Source: an uncultured Oscillospiraceae bacterium (GTDB lineage: Bacteria > Bacillota > Clostridia > Oscillospirales > Oscillospiraceae). Taken from it: a DNA stretch of 64,000 bases. This document shows, piece by piece, positions 25,701 through 31,528 of the stretch (the first letter of the stretch is position 1; every line of letters begins with the position of its first letter). The translations under genes and the position numbers were made by a program. The notes beneath the pieces are model-generated. The model did no database searches. It saw only the letters and a program-made list of their open reading frames with translations, and had not been told where the DNA came from. The stretch is taken from contig CAKTEQ010000002.1 of the NCBI GenBank assembly GCA_934552825.1, positions 248,001-312,000 of the forward strand, written 5' to 3'.

Positions 25701-28603
25701 TCGACCTCGGCTATGTCCCGGAGGTCCTCCTCACTGAGCTTGAGCCCCCAGGCGCCGCGGTCCAGCTCCCGCACTGTGCCGACGCCGTTCGCCGTGATAG
25801 CGGTCCCGGGGATCTGCCTTACTTGTCCTTCCCGTAGAACCGCTCCATTATCATTTCCTTCAGTCTCTTCTCCGCCGGCGTCAGCTCCTCGGGGCCGTTC
25901 TCCTGAGCCTTTTTCCACTCCTCCAGCTTGCTCTCCGGCACCCATACCTTGATTCCGTTCTTCGCTTCCATGAGATACTCTTTCTCTTTCATTGATCTTT
26001 GCCTCCCTTTCATTTTTCGCATTTTGATTTATCTTCCAGACCATGCCGCGCTTCTGAGCCGCCGTAATGCCGGAGGGTATATCCACGCCCGTGAGATTCG
26101 CGAGCTCCGCCATGCCCTCCCGGCTTACCGCAAGGATACTGCGCTCCTTACTTGTGAGCATATCACCCCTCACGGTCTTTTTCAAGATGGCGCCCAGCTT
26201 CTTTGCCTTTTCGCCGCTCAGCCCAGACTCCTTCAGCTCCGCGGCGATGGTGCTTTCCATGATCCGCTCCATCCTTTCGGGGATCTCAGCCTGCTTCACC
26301 GCCTGCTGCTCTGCCCAGTTCACTATGGCGTCATACTGGTCCATGACGAACTTCGCCCCGGCTTCGCTCCTCGCCTCGCTCGCGAGCTCGCCCCGCCGCT
26401 TGTCCAGCTTTGCCATGTCGAACTTCCCGTCCGTGAAGATATCCGCCTCCGTGAACACGAGCTTGCTGTCCTGTATGCCGTCCCACGCGCCCGTTATACC
26501 CGTCAGGCCGAAGAACGCGCCGCTTATCGCGCCCCCCGCCCCCGCTATGAGGGGCTGCTTCACGAAGTATTCCATGACCGTTTTTCTCGCGGCGTCTCCT
26601 TCGTCGTAACCGGCCTTCCTGTAGTCTGCCAGGGTGGTGACGAAGTCCGAGCCGCTGCCCCGGATGAGAAGGTCGCTGCCCACGTTCATCAGCTCGTTTA
26701 TCATCTCCTCGCCGCCCTCGCTGAGCACCTGCTGCCCGAAGAGCTTCGCGAGTTCTCCCACGTCCGACCATCGCCGCAGGCTCACGAGCTTTTCAAGGGA
26801 CTCGAAGGATATCTTCTCCGTCAGGTATTCCTCAAGGCCCTCCATCAGGCCCTTTTCCACGGCTTCTCCCGTCATCATGCCGCTCTTGGCGTTTGAATAC
26901 ATACTCTGGGCGGCGGCACTGAGGGCCATCACGACCAGTCCCAGCCCGCCGACAGCACCCGCGCCGGCGGCATCCAAAACACCGGACTCAACCTCCTTCT
27001 TAGCGCTGAAAAGAAGGTTGCGCATGGCGTTTTCGGATATGCTCTCCCCCTGCTGGAGGAACCAGCTCCCCTGCTCCACGCTCTCCGCCTGCCCCTGTGC
27101 CGAGGCCGCTTTGATAGCCGGCGCTATGAACGCGGCTGTGCCTATGTCGATCGGCTCATACTCCCCTGTGACCCGGTTTTTGAAGCTCTGGAAAAGCCCC
27201 TGGATCACAGCGGGGATAGAGGCGTAGCCCGCAAGGTTCTGCACTATCATGGAGGTGAAGGGGTCGTTCTTCGCGTCCTCCCGCTCCGCCGCGGTTATGT
27301 TCTCCTCGTCCCGGGCGTTGTGCACCCGCTTGAGGGCCTTGGCGTATGCCTTGGCCGTGCCCTTCTTCGCCTCGCCCGCCTCTTCCATGGCGAGATACGC
27401 GTTGTAGGTGTCTGCCTCCTCCTTTGTCCAGGAGGAGTATTCCAGCCGCTTTATCGTGTCCTGCACTTCCCAGTCGTAGAGATACCTCTCCTCCGGGGTC
27501 ATACCGTCCACCTCCGTGTTGGATGTGAGCTCTTCATACTTTTTTCTTAGCTCCGCGTAGTCCCCGCCGGGCATGATCGCGCCGGGAAGCCTTTCGCCCC
27601 GGGAGACATATGAACTGTAATTCCGGTCGTCCCTAATCTTCTCGTATCCCTCTATCTTCAGCCTCTGCTTCAGTTCAAAGCGCTGTTGGTTGTACGCGTC
27701 CGCCTTTCTTCTCCATTCGGGGTCCAGGAGCCCTACTATCTCCATGGCGGTTCTGTCAATGCCGCTGAAGTTGGACGCTCCCATCCAGTTTACATACGCT
27801 TTGTAATCGTCGTCACTAAGATCCTCTTCACCGAAATTCCACTCTTCTTTGCCCATAAGATAGTTATCATATGTGCTGTACTTCTCCCGCATGGCGTCCG
27901 AGCGGTTGAACTCCCCCTCGCTCACCTTGTCCCGCAGGATCTTGTATGTGTTCCTCAGCTTCTGCCAGGTTTCATAGCGTTTGTACGCGTCGGAGTCCTT
28001 GTCCTGATAGTCCGCGCTTTCGTGCTTTGCTCGGGGCGAGGCGTTGTCGTTCGGGCTTATTATACTCTGCCTTTCCAGCTCAGCCCCCAGCTTATCGTCC
28101 AGAAGTTCATCCACGTTAAAGCCCGCGAAGGTCTTCATGCCCAGCAGATAGTTAGTGTACGTGCCGTAGTCCCGCCTGAGCCCCGCGTGCCGCTGGAAGT
28201 CCTTCTCCGTGACGTTCCCGCCACGGGTCTTCATCATATCCAGCACCTGCCTGCCCACGTTGTCCTGCTTCCACCGGGGCAGGGACAGGTAGTCCCCGGG
28301 GACAAGCTTTGCCGCTTCCGAACCCTCATAGTCACTCAGGAATTTGCCTTCCTCGTCGAAGAGGGAGCTCAGCAGTTCGCGGCTCTGGTTTCGTTCCCGG
28401 GCAGCTTTCGATGCCGCCGCGGCGGTTTCATACATCTTATTCGCATAGTTCACATACTCCTCGGTGTACGCCGTGCCCGGCTCCCTCGTGTCCCCGAGTA
28501 TCTTTTTCAGACTTGTGATAAGCTGTGTCGTCTTCGGGGTGGAGCACAGCAGCTTTTTAGTCTCGGATATCAGCTTTGTCGTTTCAGTCGGCAACCACGT
28601 CAC
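16724..28603 (-). CDS. Giant phage polyvalent protein with zincin, MuF-C-like and C-terminal NUC nuclease domains
   Basis: 3959 codons. Order: Ala/Gly-rich N-terminal region (1-870); zincin 1 with HEMFH near 1025 and EEELCADAYSGINFEG; an unrecognised nuclease-like domain (about 1155-1310); MuF C-terminal-like domain (about 1395-1590); an LPD-type domain (about 1738-1890); two more MuF-C-like domains (1957-2365); zincin 2, HEEFH near 2791; zincin 3, HEPVH near 3007; a zincin-like domain lacking HEXXH (about 3500-3670); and a C-terminal DNA/RNA non-specific endonuclease-like domain with HAGHLIADLFGG near 3865. Eight [RK]FS[VIL] linkers separate the modules. Such proteins are thought to enter the host with phage DNA or act as toxins. 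The start is uncertain: the GTG at 28603 overlaps the upstream stop by 20 bp, and a TTG three codons later has a better-spaced GGGGGG. Four genes are nested in the +1 frame, so the true product may be shorter or split. Confidence 0.7.
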   Translation of the reverse strand: MTWLPTETTKLISETKKLLCSTPKTTQLITSLKKILGDTREPGTAYTEEYVNYANKMYETAAAASKAARERNQSRELLSSLFDEEGKFLSDYEGSEAAKLVPGDYLSLPRWKQDNVGRQVLDMMKTRGGNVTEKDFQRHAGLRRDYGTYTNYLLGMKTFAGFNVDELLDDKLGAELERQSIISPNDNASPRAKHESADYQDKDSDAYKRYETWQKLRNTYKILRDKVSEGEFNRSDAMREKYSTYDNYLMGKEEWNFGEEDLSDDDYKAYVNWMGASNFSGIDRTAMEIVGLLDPEWRRKADAYNQQRFELKQRLKIEGYEKIRDDRNYSSYVSRGERLPGAIMPGGDYAELRKKYEELTSNTEVDGMTPEERYLYDWEVQDTIKRLEYSSWTKEEADTYNAYLAMEEAGEAKKGTAKAYAKALKRVHNARDEENITAAEREDAKNDPFTSMIVQNLAGYASIPAVIQGLFQSFKNRVTGEYEPIDIGTAAFIAPAIKAASAQGQAESVEQGSWFLQQGESISENAMRNLLFSAKKEVESGVLDAAGAGAVGGLGLVVMALSAAAQSMYSNAKSGMMTGEAVEKGLMEGLEEYLTEKISFESLEKLVSLRRWSDVGELAKLFGQQVLSEGGEEMINELMNVGSDLLIRGSGSDFVTTLADYRKAGYDEGDAARKTVMEYFVKQPLIAGAGGAISGAFFGLTGITGAWDGIQDSKLVFTEADIFTDGKFDMAKLDKRRGELASEARSEAGAKFVMDQYDAIVNWAEQQAVKQAEIPERMERIMESTIAAELKESGLSGEKAKKLGAILKKTVRGDMLTSKERSILAVSREGMAELANLTGVDIPSGITAAQKRGMVWKINQNAKNEREAKINERERVSHGSEERNQGMGAGEQAGGVEKGSGERPRGADAGGEETEGNDNGAVLREGQVRQIPGTAITANGVGTVRELDRGAWGLKLSEEDLRDIAEVEMRTGRPVHVVLENIPVKGKATKKNPEGTYAVRGVKAADGIWVSATDKEVRAGQIAKHEMFHYQSDMDTSLRQRVKDAIVMNITRERFDAMVEEYIKALRGVYGFREEMTGAELKRMTDIAEEELCADAYSGINFEGIGADALQDTAREVVDSADGSTAAVSAALAAETGVNSYPGGRSQDIRFSVSDIEGEKQNYGKGVILDTDIFEGVHPKNWGAVLGSFVYRNLAGTELTMYNEDGYPEAVYLAKTTDRAKKDGAKRPHRVIDKLAGYRGDNIRALAIVQLSEVLETSRQKETTDEHSHQWLDENGWLFRTAYLQDKKGNIYEATLNIADGRDRKTLYEVNRVHQIDKTKPSASIPTLAETSAHVAESRGRVVLKSEGGGGSPTATYGQNALGAIQGKPSGENISQERGAVNGYPGGSAIEDRFSVNEDYAWDIAAWEAEGRPGGEVFALGSTGDVLQGLGAIESDIYMNGDKISEILAKHPEMTINEIQRIPEILEEPVLILKSRNVGRGGRGNTRLVIFGSVKARDGLPVMSVLDLRPHENGFLLEDMQRVTSAYTKDTKPVEFIQNSEVMFADEKRTTRLLSDIGFKMPISCNRSGSLGSISYHGQNVKLEGVPFAEVAETSDGRMLHLDKKRSQSILAGVPAAYSQNALGAIQEKPSGENIAAEDNSGKGGANYAREMGDDSVWRRSDSQNTGERDRKSTGSGRISAQSGEETGFRLHTGGSGTTFFADDSEGRRLTREQTRLLRGTAISSPGGRSQDIRFSIAEDSEGRPFVDVPVWMGGAGDPRNVAKVLTKIVEAKFADWVDISGQKIGINKNKSADEWTWSRDAKNLYNKNREAYIDKINAFAVADELLQISKDYVGEGMKHERKDNFREFARGKVRFKVGGNGYLADVIVGTTKSGAAILYDIVNLKPIKIEAPDTTLAPQSTAARKTGAPTETPPDTTLAAQGTADRRIGASGENISQERGAVNGYPGGSAIEDRFSVNEDYAWDIAAWEAEGRPGGEVFALGSTGDVLQGLGAIESDIYINGDKISEILAKHPEMTINEIQRIPEILEEPVLVMKSAGSSRAGQNTRLVIWGSVKARNDQPVMTVMDLRPSERGFILEDMQKVNSAYTRSNGPGYIQNGEIMFADKKRTIPLLKTIGLHGPIELQRYGSLGSISYHGQNVKLEGVPFAAVVETYPGGSAIEDRFSVNEDYAWDIAAWEAEGRPGGEVFALGSTGDVLQGLGAIESDIYMNGDKISEILAKHPEMTINEIQRIPEILEEPVLVMKSAGSSRAGQNTRLVIWGSVKARNDQPVMTVMDLRPSERGFILEDMQKVNSAYTRSNGPGYIQNGEIMFADKKRTIPLLKSIGLHGPIKLRQYGSLGSISYFKRSVKLEGVPFAAVVETASFGNDDSRDRAGDVKFSLENRTNAQESPSNFLDSVLNSNKQGQTLEGEAGFDGSGLPAARYSPSKKYWRTGLNERQVNKLLGFIKKDIRTSENHICDTANWAFHSFEGLPILTIYSTADAEDPTILYVSKGKQAEAELPALLQKLEGRIYAGNHERGKEAVGYSGGEGVQPSGGVLHMQGHPSYTGSVAGGAGLSAGAPRGEIRGALGAVIDNLFPVQAGGGAGRAGDAGVQDVPGAGYAGEESGTAALREGAGGAEGTGEKDDAGGVRETAPGATVSYEGKERYDDLGAGEQAEGVDGGSGSGGLRADGAGAPGSGLHSKEGLREEGRITELPGARVIPHGVGTIREINRSVWHEFISPADAEQLAAVERRTGVAVHLVEGDIGVEGDVTADNPFGLYSVRGAETAGGIWVTRGDRDASPGQIGRHEEFHSLCRKDAGLLEKALSAIKAEISEEQFRDMVDQYMKGLRGIYGDMPDDQLRALAEEDLCADAYSGINFEGIGADAFSDQVRNAAQAYAPSEAAQSTPGDVKFSLQNRTNAQESPSNFLDSVLNSNKQPAADYSFGQAPKKDIPAGDLVLSKPGSPERQYQDILASFRIPSFVVKAGAWEQFHRKDYVFAFTNRGQVYIREGVSFDDARLAAAHEPVHVMRQAGFKPYMELLDELPGWLDFGNDVFRDALDGVAKHADLEDEDGIYYYYQGTEVSKQEYYLVLYDEFAATAFGHIGSGVNFGPENRQIMESWFVSRAAFEKFAERMEKTVLAFMTDRGANNTEREVTGNGVEATGDRGRDIGGDMQIAQLLAQAFQDPSGVGIPRSPERRVERGQGRLQGETGEQMETPWLLRDGADGGLRSGLPGGTGGETGGVGKVGGTGEISGTGDRGRDTSGEMEIVQSIARAFPDPGGARLFRTPERRVERGQGRLQGETGDQIETLWLLRPGGAGGETGGAGEAAGAGEISGAGDRERDTSGEMETLQLLAQAFHDPGGEGLFKSPERRVERGQGRLQGETGEQIEPLWILRDGADGGLRSGLPGGTGGETGGAGEAAGEDVSASGYSGGERGAETRREEGSEADAFREETGTAAPGGGHHLYGGDAGGRSSLADADTAEQIRPEAEVRGGTEENQRLISQRLSAVEDQVGASLAEMGVDGGSKRKTVRLMPDGSLDYELRDVMDIFRGLGIGKTYMMAGEMTVDRGAGPVNVLDVVNRTKGELILRADAAGASAAEVGLQSAAHLTADRSTVKSFMDSVKNHRPPSIWKRMFDIYREVWAPLTDDYAGLTEAETELFVWGKILGDACAGVDNYGVGAGKLRSEAAAALAGEDGPQLGREAPTPGEGGPAAGTPETTGPPVRFSVSDTDGPGETWEQERSKAPPDNMTVSTEETAPENGAASSEKTMTARDVLAIIKSLDAQGERWIQLDADPNWEESKSISIEGVEVLDGNKVTKIRNAIQPNAIYKAGEHDYYVETDDLGRVKCVYAGELRMKTHKKRKRASSNETAGKMVTDHAGHLIADLFGGSRTLVNMVSMDGKLNQLDYAQLERLWRTALARGARVRLSIEVIYEGANMRPAGFDVTYTVTDADGIQTVSRVVFSNAATAPPA
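18142..19179 (-). CDS. Nested gene 4: 345-aa triple-repeat protein in the +1 frame of the giant ORF
   Basis: 345 aa, AAAGGGAGG upstream of the ATG. Three tandem copies of a unit of about 85-90 residues are visible, each with PETGEEI, a WRLY helix, RS-T-EE--YL-RLNAAWKEDKD and GYRAKLE-K-KPYGF. Glu/Pro-rich linkers (EEPEEKPAEPEKQ) separate them. The C-terminus has MSQLQDILAVNAARRLAGRK, as in nested gene 3, and a final YTVETPEGDLLSLTPTQLNR variant of the shared motif. The giant frame across this kilobase reads GGTGGETGG-type filler and Arg-rich repeats. It lies after zincin 3. Function unknown. Confidence 0.68.
   Translation of the reverse strand: MEWKLPETGEEILAEICRLHSYWPKRSKTPAEWEYLDRLNDAWKEDKDGYRARLESKWKPHGFFGTALMGDCDPDFPEEPEEKPAESEKSAEPEKFQVPETGEEIRAERWRLYNLLPERSLTQEEHDYLGRLNAAWKEDKDGYRAKLETKLKPYGYCGPEEPEEKPAEPEKQPEPEKFQVPETGKEIQAERWRLYSYWPKRSMTPEERDYLNRLNAAWKEDKDGYRARQESKSSPYGFFGTALMGDCDPDYLEEPEEKPAEPEKQPEKMSQLQDILAVNAARRLAGRKDRKPTLSGKKREPLPLEEDIIYTVETPEGDLLSLTPTQLNRYARKLKSEEEQKKIKD
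20521..21063 (-). CDS. Nested gene 3: 180-aa protein in the +1 frame of the giant ORF
   Basis: 180 aa, GGGAG 7 nt upstream of the ATG. An N-terminal helical part (EGKKLSDTLVERGFSPAAEF) is followed by an acidic Pro/Glu linker, the motif MSQEQDTLARKAARRLSGKE also found in nested gene 4, and the C-terminal YLMKAKNGMMIWVPASRL domain shared with nested gene 1. Over the same DNA the giant frame is a Gly/Ala-rich stretch of about 180 residues with no domain. It ends directly before the second zincin domain, as nested gene 1 does before the first. Function unknown. Confidence 0.68.
   Translation of the reverse strand: MQEITKEGKKLSDTLVERGFSPAAEFFICKDILHIPEASQEVLDYLREHPAAKFEELLELSLTISSRYKPEEEPEEPEMPEYRMSQEQDTLARKAARRLSGKEPEERKEPEKKMTQEEFERLRREPRYLMKAKNGMMIWVPASRLKAWTAAQEAEDYELTEQERRVADSIVRKVYGKKEE
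21512..22765 (-). repeat. Tandem duplication, 627-bp period, inside the giant ORF
   Basis: Two consecutive units of 627 bp (209 codons, frame kept) encode MuF-C-like domains 2 and 3. Over the middle 500 bp they differ at only a handful of positions by eye, so the duplication is recent. A more diverged relative (domain 1) lies at about 23830-24440. Confidence 0.9.
23473..23661 (-). CDS. Nested gene 2: small protein in the +1 frame of the giant ORF
   Basis: 62 aa. AAAGGAGGAG, a near-perfect Shine-Dalgarno, precedes the ATG by 7 nt. The N-terminus WVTIVYGDGATARIPESAIE is a variant of the motif shared by the four nested genes (strand, x-x-G turn, strand, I/V-P-x-S-x-I/L helix). A helical AREAAEYLRKAAKK and YTPEEAERLF follow. 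The giant frame there is Ser/Gly/Arg-rich (about residues 1648-1710). Function unknown. Confidence 0.6.
   Translation of the reverse strand: MPEKWVTIVYGDGATARIPESAIEKAREAAEYLRKAAKKPGSGYTPEEAERLFSLTIVKDED
25819..25992 (-). CDS. Nested gene 1: small protein in the +1 frame of the giant ORF
   Basis: 57 aa from the ATG at 25992, with GGGAGG 8-9 nt upstream. The product holds the motif EYLMEAKNGIKVWVPESKLE, then EEWKKAQ and LTPAEKRLKEMI--RFYGKDK. It closely matches the C-terminus of nested gene 3 (YLMKAKNGMMIWVPASRL and VRKVYGKKEE). Over the same DNA the giant frame reads GMGAGEQAGGVEKGSG-type filler, while this frame has a balanced composition and G/C-ending codons. It ends just before the first zincin domain. 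No known family recognised. Confidence 0.65.
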   Translation of the reverse strand: MKEKEYLMEAKNGIKVWVPESKLEEWKKAQENGPEELTPAEKRLKEMIMERFYGKDK

Positions 28604-30089
28604 CCCCCAGCCGCTTTCTCAGGTTCGCCGCCTGCTCCTTCGTGAGGAAGGGCGCCACGCTGTCGATGATGCTCAGGAGAGTGTCCTTGTCCGCCATCAT
28701 ATCCGCGTAGGACCTGTACGCCTGCTCTCCCTTCCATGAATCTATGACCGTGTCCAGCTTGGAATATATATCGTCGCCGGACATCCCCGAGGGGTGGGTA
28801 TAGTGCGGCTGTGTGTACACGTAGCCGCCGGTCTGCTGGGCGCTCTGGTCCGTGTAGAGCGCGGCGAGCTGGGCGAGGATGTCCGTGTAGTCCGCCGTGT
28901 CCGCGCTTACGTCGTTGTCCTCAAGATAGCGCTGGTAGATGGTGTCCTCCCCGGCGCTCTGGAGGTCGTACACATCCTCCAGCTCCTTCAGCGCCGCGGC
29001 GTACTGCTCGTATGCCTCCTGCTCCGCCTGGGCGAGGTACTGCTGGTAGATGTTCTGAGCCGCCGTCTCGGCGTAGGAGGAGGCGAGGCCACCGGTCCGG
29101 GCGGACGCCTGGCTGAGGGCACTCTGCATGGCGAGGCGGGCAGTCTCCCGGTCAGCGCCGGAGACGCCGCCGTAAGCCGGGAGGTCCGTGCCGCTGTCCG
29201 TCTCCGTGCCGCTGTCCGTCTCCCCGCCCCCGGCGCTGCCGCTGCCGATGTCCTGTATCGTCCCCGCGGCTGTGTCGTAGCCCGCGTAGATGTCCCCGCT
29301 GCGCTGGGGCGTGCTGCTCCTGATCGTATCCCGCAGCGCCGCGCCCTGCGCCTCAGCCAGGGCACGCTGCTCCGGGGTCGATGCTTTGTTCCAGTTTATC
29401 TTGCTCTGGAGAAGGGCATTGCCGTAGGCGGGGTTCATCCGGGCGTATTCCAGGTCCTGAGGCGTGAACTGACCCATGAGCTCCGCCTTCTCCGCCCGCT
29501 TCACGAAGTCCTCGTAGCCCCCGATGCCCGCCGGGGTGCCGGTGCCCTGCTCCAGTGTCACGCGGCCGTTCTTTATGGTCATGTGGTTGTTGCCGTAATT
29601 CCCCGCGAGCCAGTTGGCAAGGCGCTGCTCCTCCGTCTTGTCCAGACTCAGGAGCGTCGCCGGGTCCCGGACGGGGCTGACGCCGGAATAGACGTTCTTC
29701 GAGCCGGTGGGGACGTAGCCTGTGCCGTCGGCGCCGCCGGAGTAGCCGTAAGCGCCCCGGATGTCCTCCGCCAGCTTGTTCGCCTCCGCCCACGAACCGG
29801 TGCCGTCCTGGGCAGCCTTCCGGGCGTCCGCGATCTTACCCAGCTCCGTGTTGGTCATGTAGAGCTGGTCGTAGGCGCTGCCCCCGAGAGCCGCCCGGTC
29901 CACGGACAGGTCATAGTCGTAGTCCGGGACGAGGGTGCTGCCGTGGAACTCGCCGTTGGGTCCGTAGGTCACGGCGTAGGTCTTGCCGTTGCTCTTCATG
30001 TACTGGGTGGAGTTCGCGTACTCGGGGTTTGCCGCGCCGATGACGCCGGGCGCGGTCTTTTCGGTTGGTACTGTCTTATATCCTGCCAT
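28584..30089 (-). CDS. Phage virion/internal protein, Ala/Gln-rich
   Basis: 501 aa from the ATG at 30089 (AAAGGAG upstream). No family recognised. The N-terminus is Gly/Tyr/Asn-rich (GYKTVPTEKTAPGVIG), there is a low-complexity GGETDSGTETDSGTDLP linker near residue 290, and the C-terminal third is helical and Gln/Ala/Tyr-rich (AAQNIYQQYLAQAEQEAYEQ). That pattern is common in internal or ejected proteins of short-tailed phages. It overlaps the giant ORF start by 20 bp and the upstream 53-aa gene by 14 bp, so the three appear translationally coupled. Confidence 0.7.
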   Translation of the reverse strand: MAGYKTVPTEKTAPGVIGAANPEYANSTQYMKSNGKTYAVTYGPNGEFHGSTLVPDYDYDLSVDRAALGGSAYDQLYMTNTELGKIADARKAAQDGTGSWAEANKLAEDIRGAYGYSGGADGTGYVPTGSKNVYSGVSPVRDPATLLSLDKTEEQRLANWLAGNYGNNHMTIKNGRVTLEQGTGTPAGIGGYEDFVKRAEKAELMGQFTPQDLEYARMNPAYGNALLQSKINWNKASTPEQRALAEAQGAALRDTIRSSTPQRSGDIYAGYDTAAGTIQDIGSGSAGGGETDSGTETDSGTDLPAYGGVSGADRETARLAMQSALSQASARTGGLASSYAETAAQNIYQQYLAQAEQEAYEQYAAALKELEDVYDLQSAGEDTIYQRYLEDNDVSADTADYTDILAQLAALYTDQSAQQTGGYVYTQPHYTHPSGMSGDDIYSKLDTVIDSWKGEQAYRSYADMMADKDTLLSIIDSVAPFLTKEQAANLRKRLGGDVVAD

Positions 30090-30237
30090 CGTTTTTCCGC
30101 TCCTTTCTTTCACGGCGGTCATATTCCTTCTCAAGATCAAGCTGCATGGACCGGATGTGCTCGATTATTTCCCGGAGAACCTTCTGGGTGTCCCGGGTGT
30201 CCTGCACGCGCAGGTCATGTGTGAATAATTTGCCCAT
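30076..30237 (-). CDS. Small helical phage protein (53 aa)
   Basis: A 53-codon gene starting at the ATG at 30237 with AAAAGGAGG five to six nt upstream, a strong site. The product MGKLFTHDLRVQDTRDTQKV begins a charged protein, probably one long helix and possibly a coiled coil, ending in ERKERKNDGRI. The stop overlaps the next gene's start by 14 bp, typical of coupled phage genes. Function unknown. Confidence 0.65.
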   Translation of the reverse strand: MGKLFTHDLRVQDTRDTQKVLREIIEHIRSMQLDLEKEYDRRERKERKNDGRI

Positions 30238-30299
30238 TTTTACCTCCTTTTCCGAACTTTTTATGTGTGTTTGCGTTTGCGAATATGAACTTATTTTCG

Positions 30300-30375
30300 A
30301 TTATTTGACGTGAAAACACCCCCGCCCTTTACACAAAGGGAGCTTTTTTAGGCGCGAGCAGGCTTCGCGGGAAGC
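30300..30375 (+). repeat. Degenerate Rep-D unit
   Basis: CACCCCCGCCCTTTACACAA followed by AGGGAGCTTTTTT resembles the second half of Rep-D. It fills the short gap after the 176-aa gene. Confidence 0.5.
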
Positions 30376-30906
30376 CTACCATTGGGGATGCTGCTCCTCC
30401 GGGGCGGCGGCTTTTTCTCCGTATTTCTTCCGCAGGGCTTCTTTCACTATCTCGATCTGCATTTTCATGGGCATGCTGTCCCGATTTATCCTGGCATCGA
30501 TATACTTGAGCAAATGATCATCGAAAGCTACCCATACCGCAATTTTATCAAGTTCGCTCCATGTCTGCTCAAGCTGAGCCTTGTACACGGGGGTGCCATC
30601 TACGACCTCTTTTATCTCTTTATTCACCGGCTCGATCCCCGCCGCTTCCAGCACGATTGGCGCTATCGCGTCTATCATTTCCCCGTCATCACCGCCCAGT
30701 TCCAGTACTTTATCGATGATCCTCTTCGCCCTCTGAGGCTCGGGCGCTATACGCAGCGTTTTGATAGTCGCTTGAATTGCATAATAGGGGTACCCAAGCT
30801 TCCACATTTTCCTGTATATTTCCCATTCATACGACGTGTGCTCTCTTCGAAGTTTTATAAGATCATACAATGCCTTTGATAATTCACTATCCGGAACAAC
30901 TGCCAT
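30376..30906 (-). CDS. Unknown phage protein, paralogue of 30919-31509
   Basis: 176 aa from the ATG at 30906 (GAGGGGGG upstream). Shared features with the upstream gene: WEIYRKMWKLGYPYYAIQAT against WQLLKDMWDSDYPTYALRAA, then a helical V-E-GG/EE-PE-M-A-API-LEAAG-EP segment, a YKAQLEQTWSELDKIAV helix and a DDHLLKYI-ID motif. The two probably arose by tandem duplication. They lie between the tail genes and the giant ORF. No known family recognised. Confidence 0.68.
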   Translation of the reverse strand: MAVVPDSELSKALYDLIKLRREHTSYEWEIYRKMWKLGYPYYAIQATIKTLRIAPEPQRAKRIIDKVLELGGDDGEMIDAIAPIVLEAAGIEPVNKEIKEVVDGTPVYKAQLEQTWSELDKIAVWVAFDDHLLKYIDARINRDSMPMKMQIEIVKEALRKKYGEKAAAPEEQHPQW

Positions 30907-30918
30907 CAAAATCCCCCC

Positions 30919-31509
30919 TCAGATCTCCAGCCACGGGGCAACCGTGTCCCGCAGCTCCATCATCGCTCCGTACATATACGCCCCTCTGTCCGTCCTCCAC
31001 GTCTTCGGGTGCCGCACGACCCCGTCAGTGCGGAATTCCGGCATTTCCGACAGCCGCTGCTTCACCGTCTCCAGCTGCCTGCGCAGGGACATTTTTCGCC
31101 GGTCGATCACTATGCCAAGTTCTTTAAGGAGATAGTCGTCCATTGCCGCTTCCACCGCCGCGGTGTCTATGCTGCTCCAATTATGCTCAAGGACCTCGTA
31201 ATAATCCCCGAAGTCATTTTCGGCACTCTCCACAGGAATTGGCTGCACCCCAGCCGCCTCCAATATTATCGGCACCAGAGCGCTCATCACGCTCTCGGGC
31301 TCCTCCGATTCTTCCATCACTTTCCGAACGACCTCCTCGACCCGCCCGGGGTCCTTGCTCCCGCGCATGGCAACGATTGCCGCACGGAGGGCGTACGTTG
31401 GGTAGTCACTGTCCCACATATCCTTGAGCAGCTGCCACTCCTCTTTGGTGCATTCGTCCGTTATCTTCTTCCTTTTTCTGCGCTGCATATCGTAAATCGA
31501 ACCGGGCAT
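30919..31509 (-). CDS. Unknown phage protein, paralogue of 30376-30906
   Basis: 196 aa, AGGAGG 5-6 nt upstream of the ATG. Basic N-terminus (MQRRKRKKITDECTKEEW), then the helical domain shared with the next gene, including ALVPIILEAAGVQPIPVE and MDDYLLKELGIVID. The C-terminal 35 residues (RTDGVVRHPKTWRTDRGAYM) are absent from the paralogue. The pair is separated by 12 bp. Function unknown. Confidence 0.68.
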   Translation of the reverse strand: MPGSIYDMQRRKRKKITDECTKEEWQLLKDMWDSDYPTYALRAAIVAMRGSKDPGRVEEVVRKVMEESEEPESVMSALVPIILEAAGVQPIPVESAENDFGDYYEVLEHNWSSIDTAAVEAAMDDYLLKELGIVIDRRKMSLRRQLETVKQRLSEMPEFRTDGVVRHPKTWRTDRGAYMYGAMMELRDTVAPWLEI

Positions 31510-31528
31510 ATATGACCTCCTAGTCTAA

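Noticed and set aside
16724..28603. Frameshift errors as the explanation for the alternative frames in the giant ORF
   Set aside because: Recognisable domains in the giant frame lie on both sides of every nested gene in the same frame, and each nested gene has its own ribosome site and stop.
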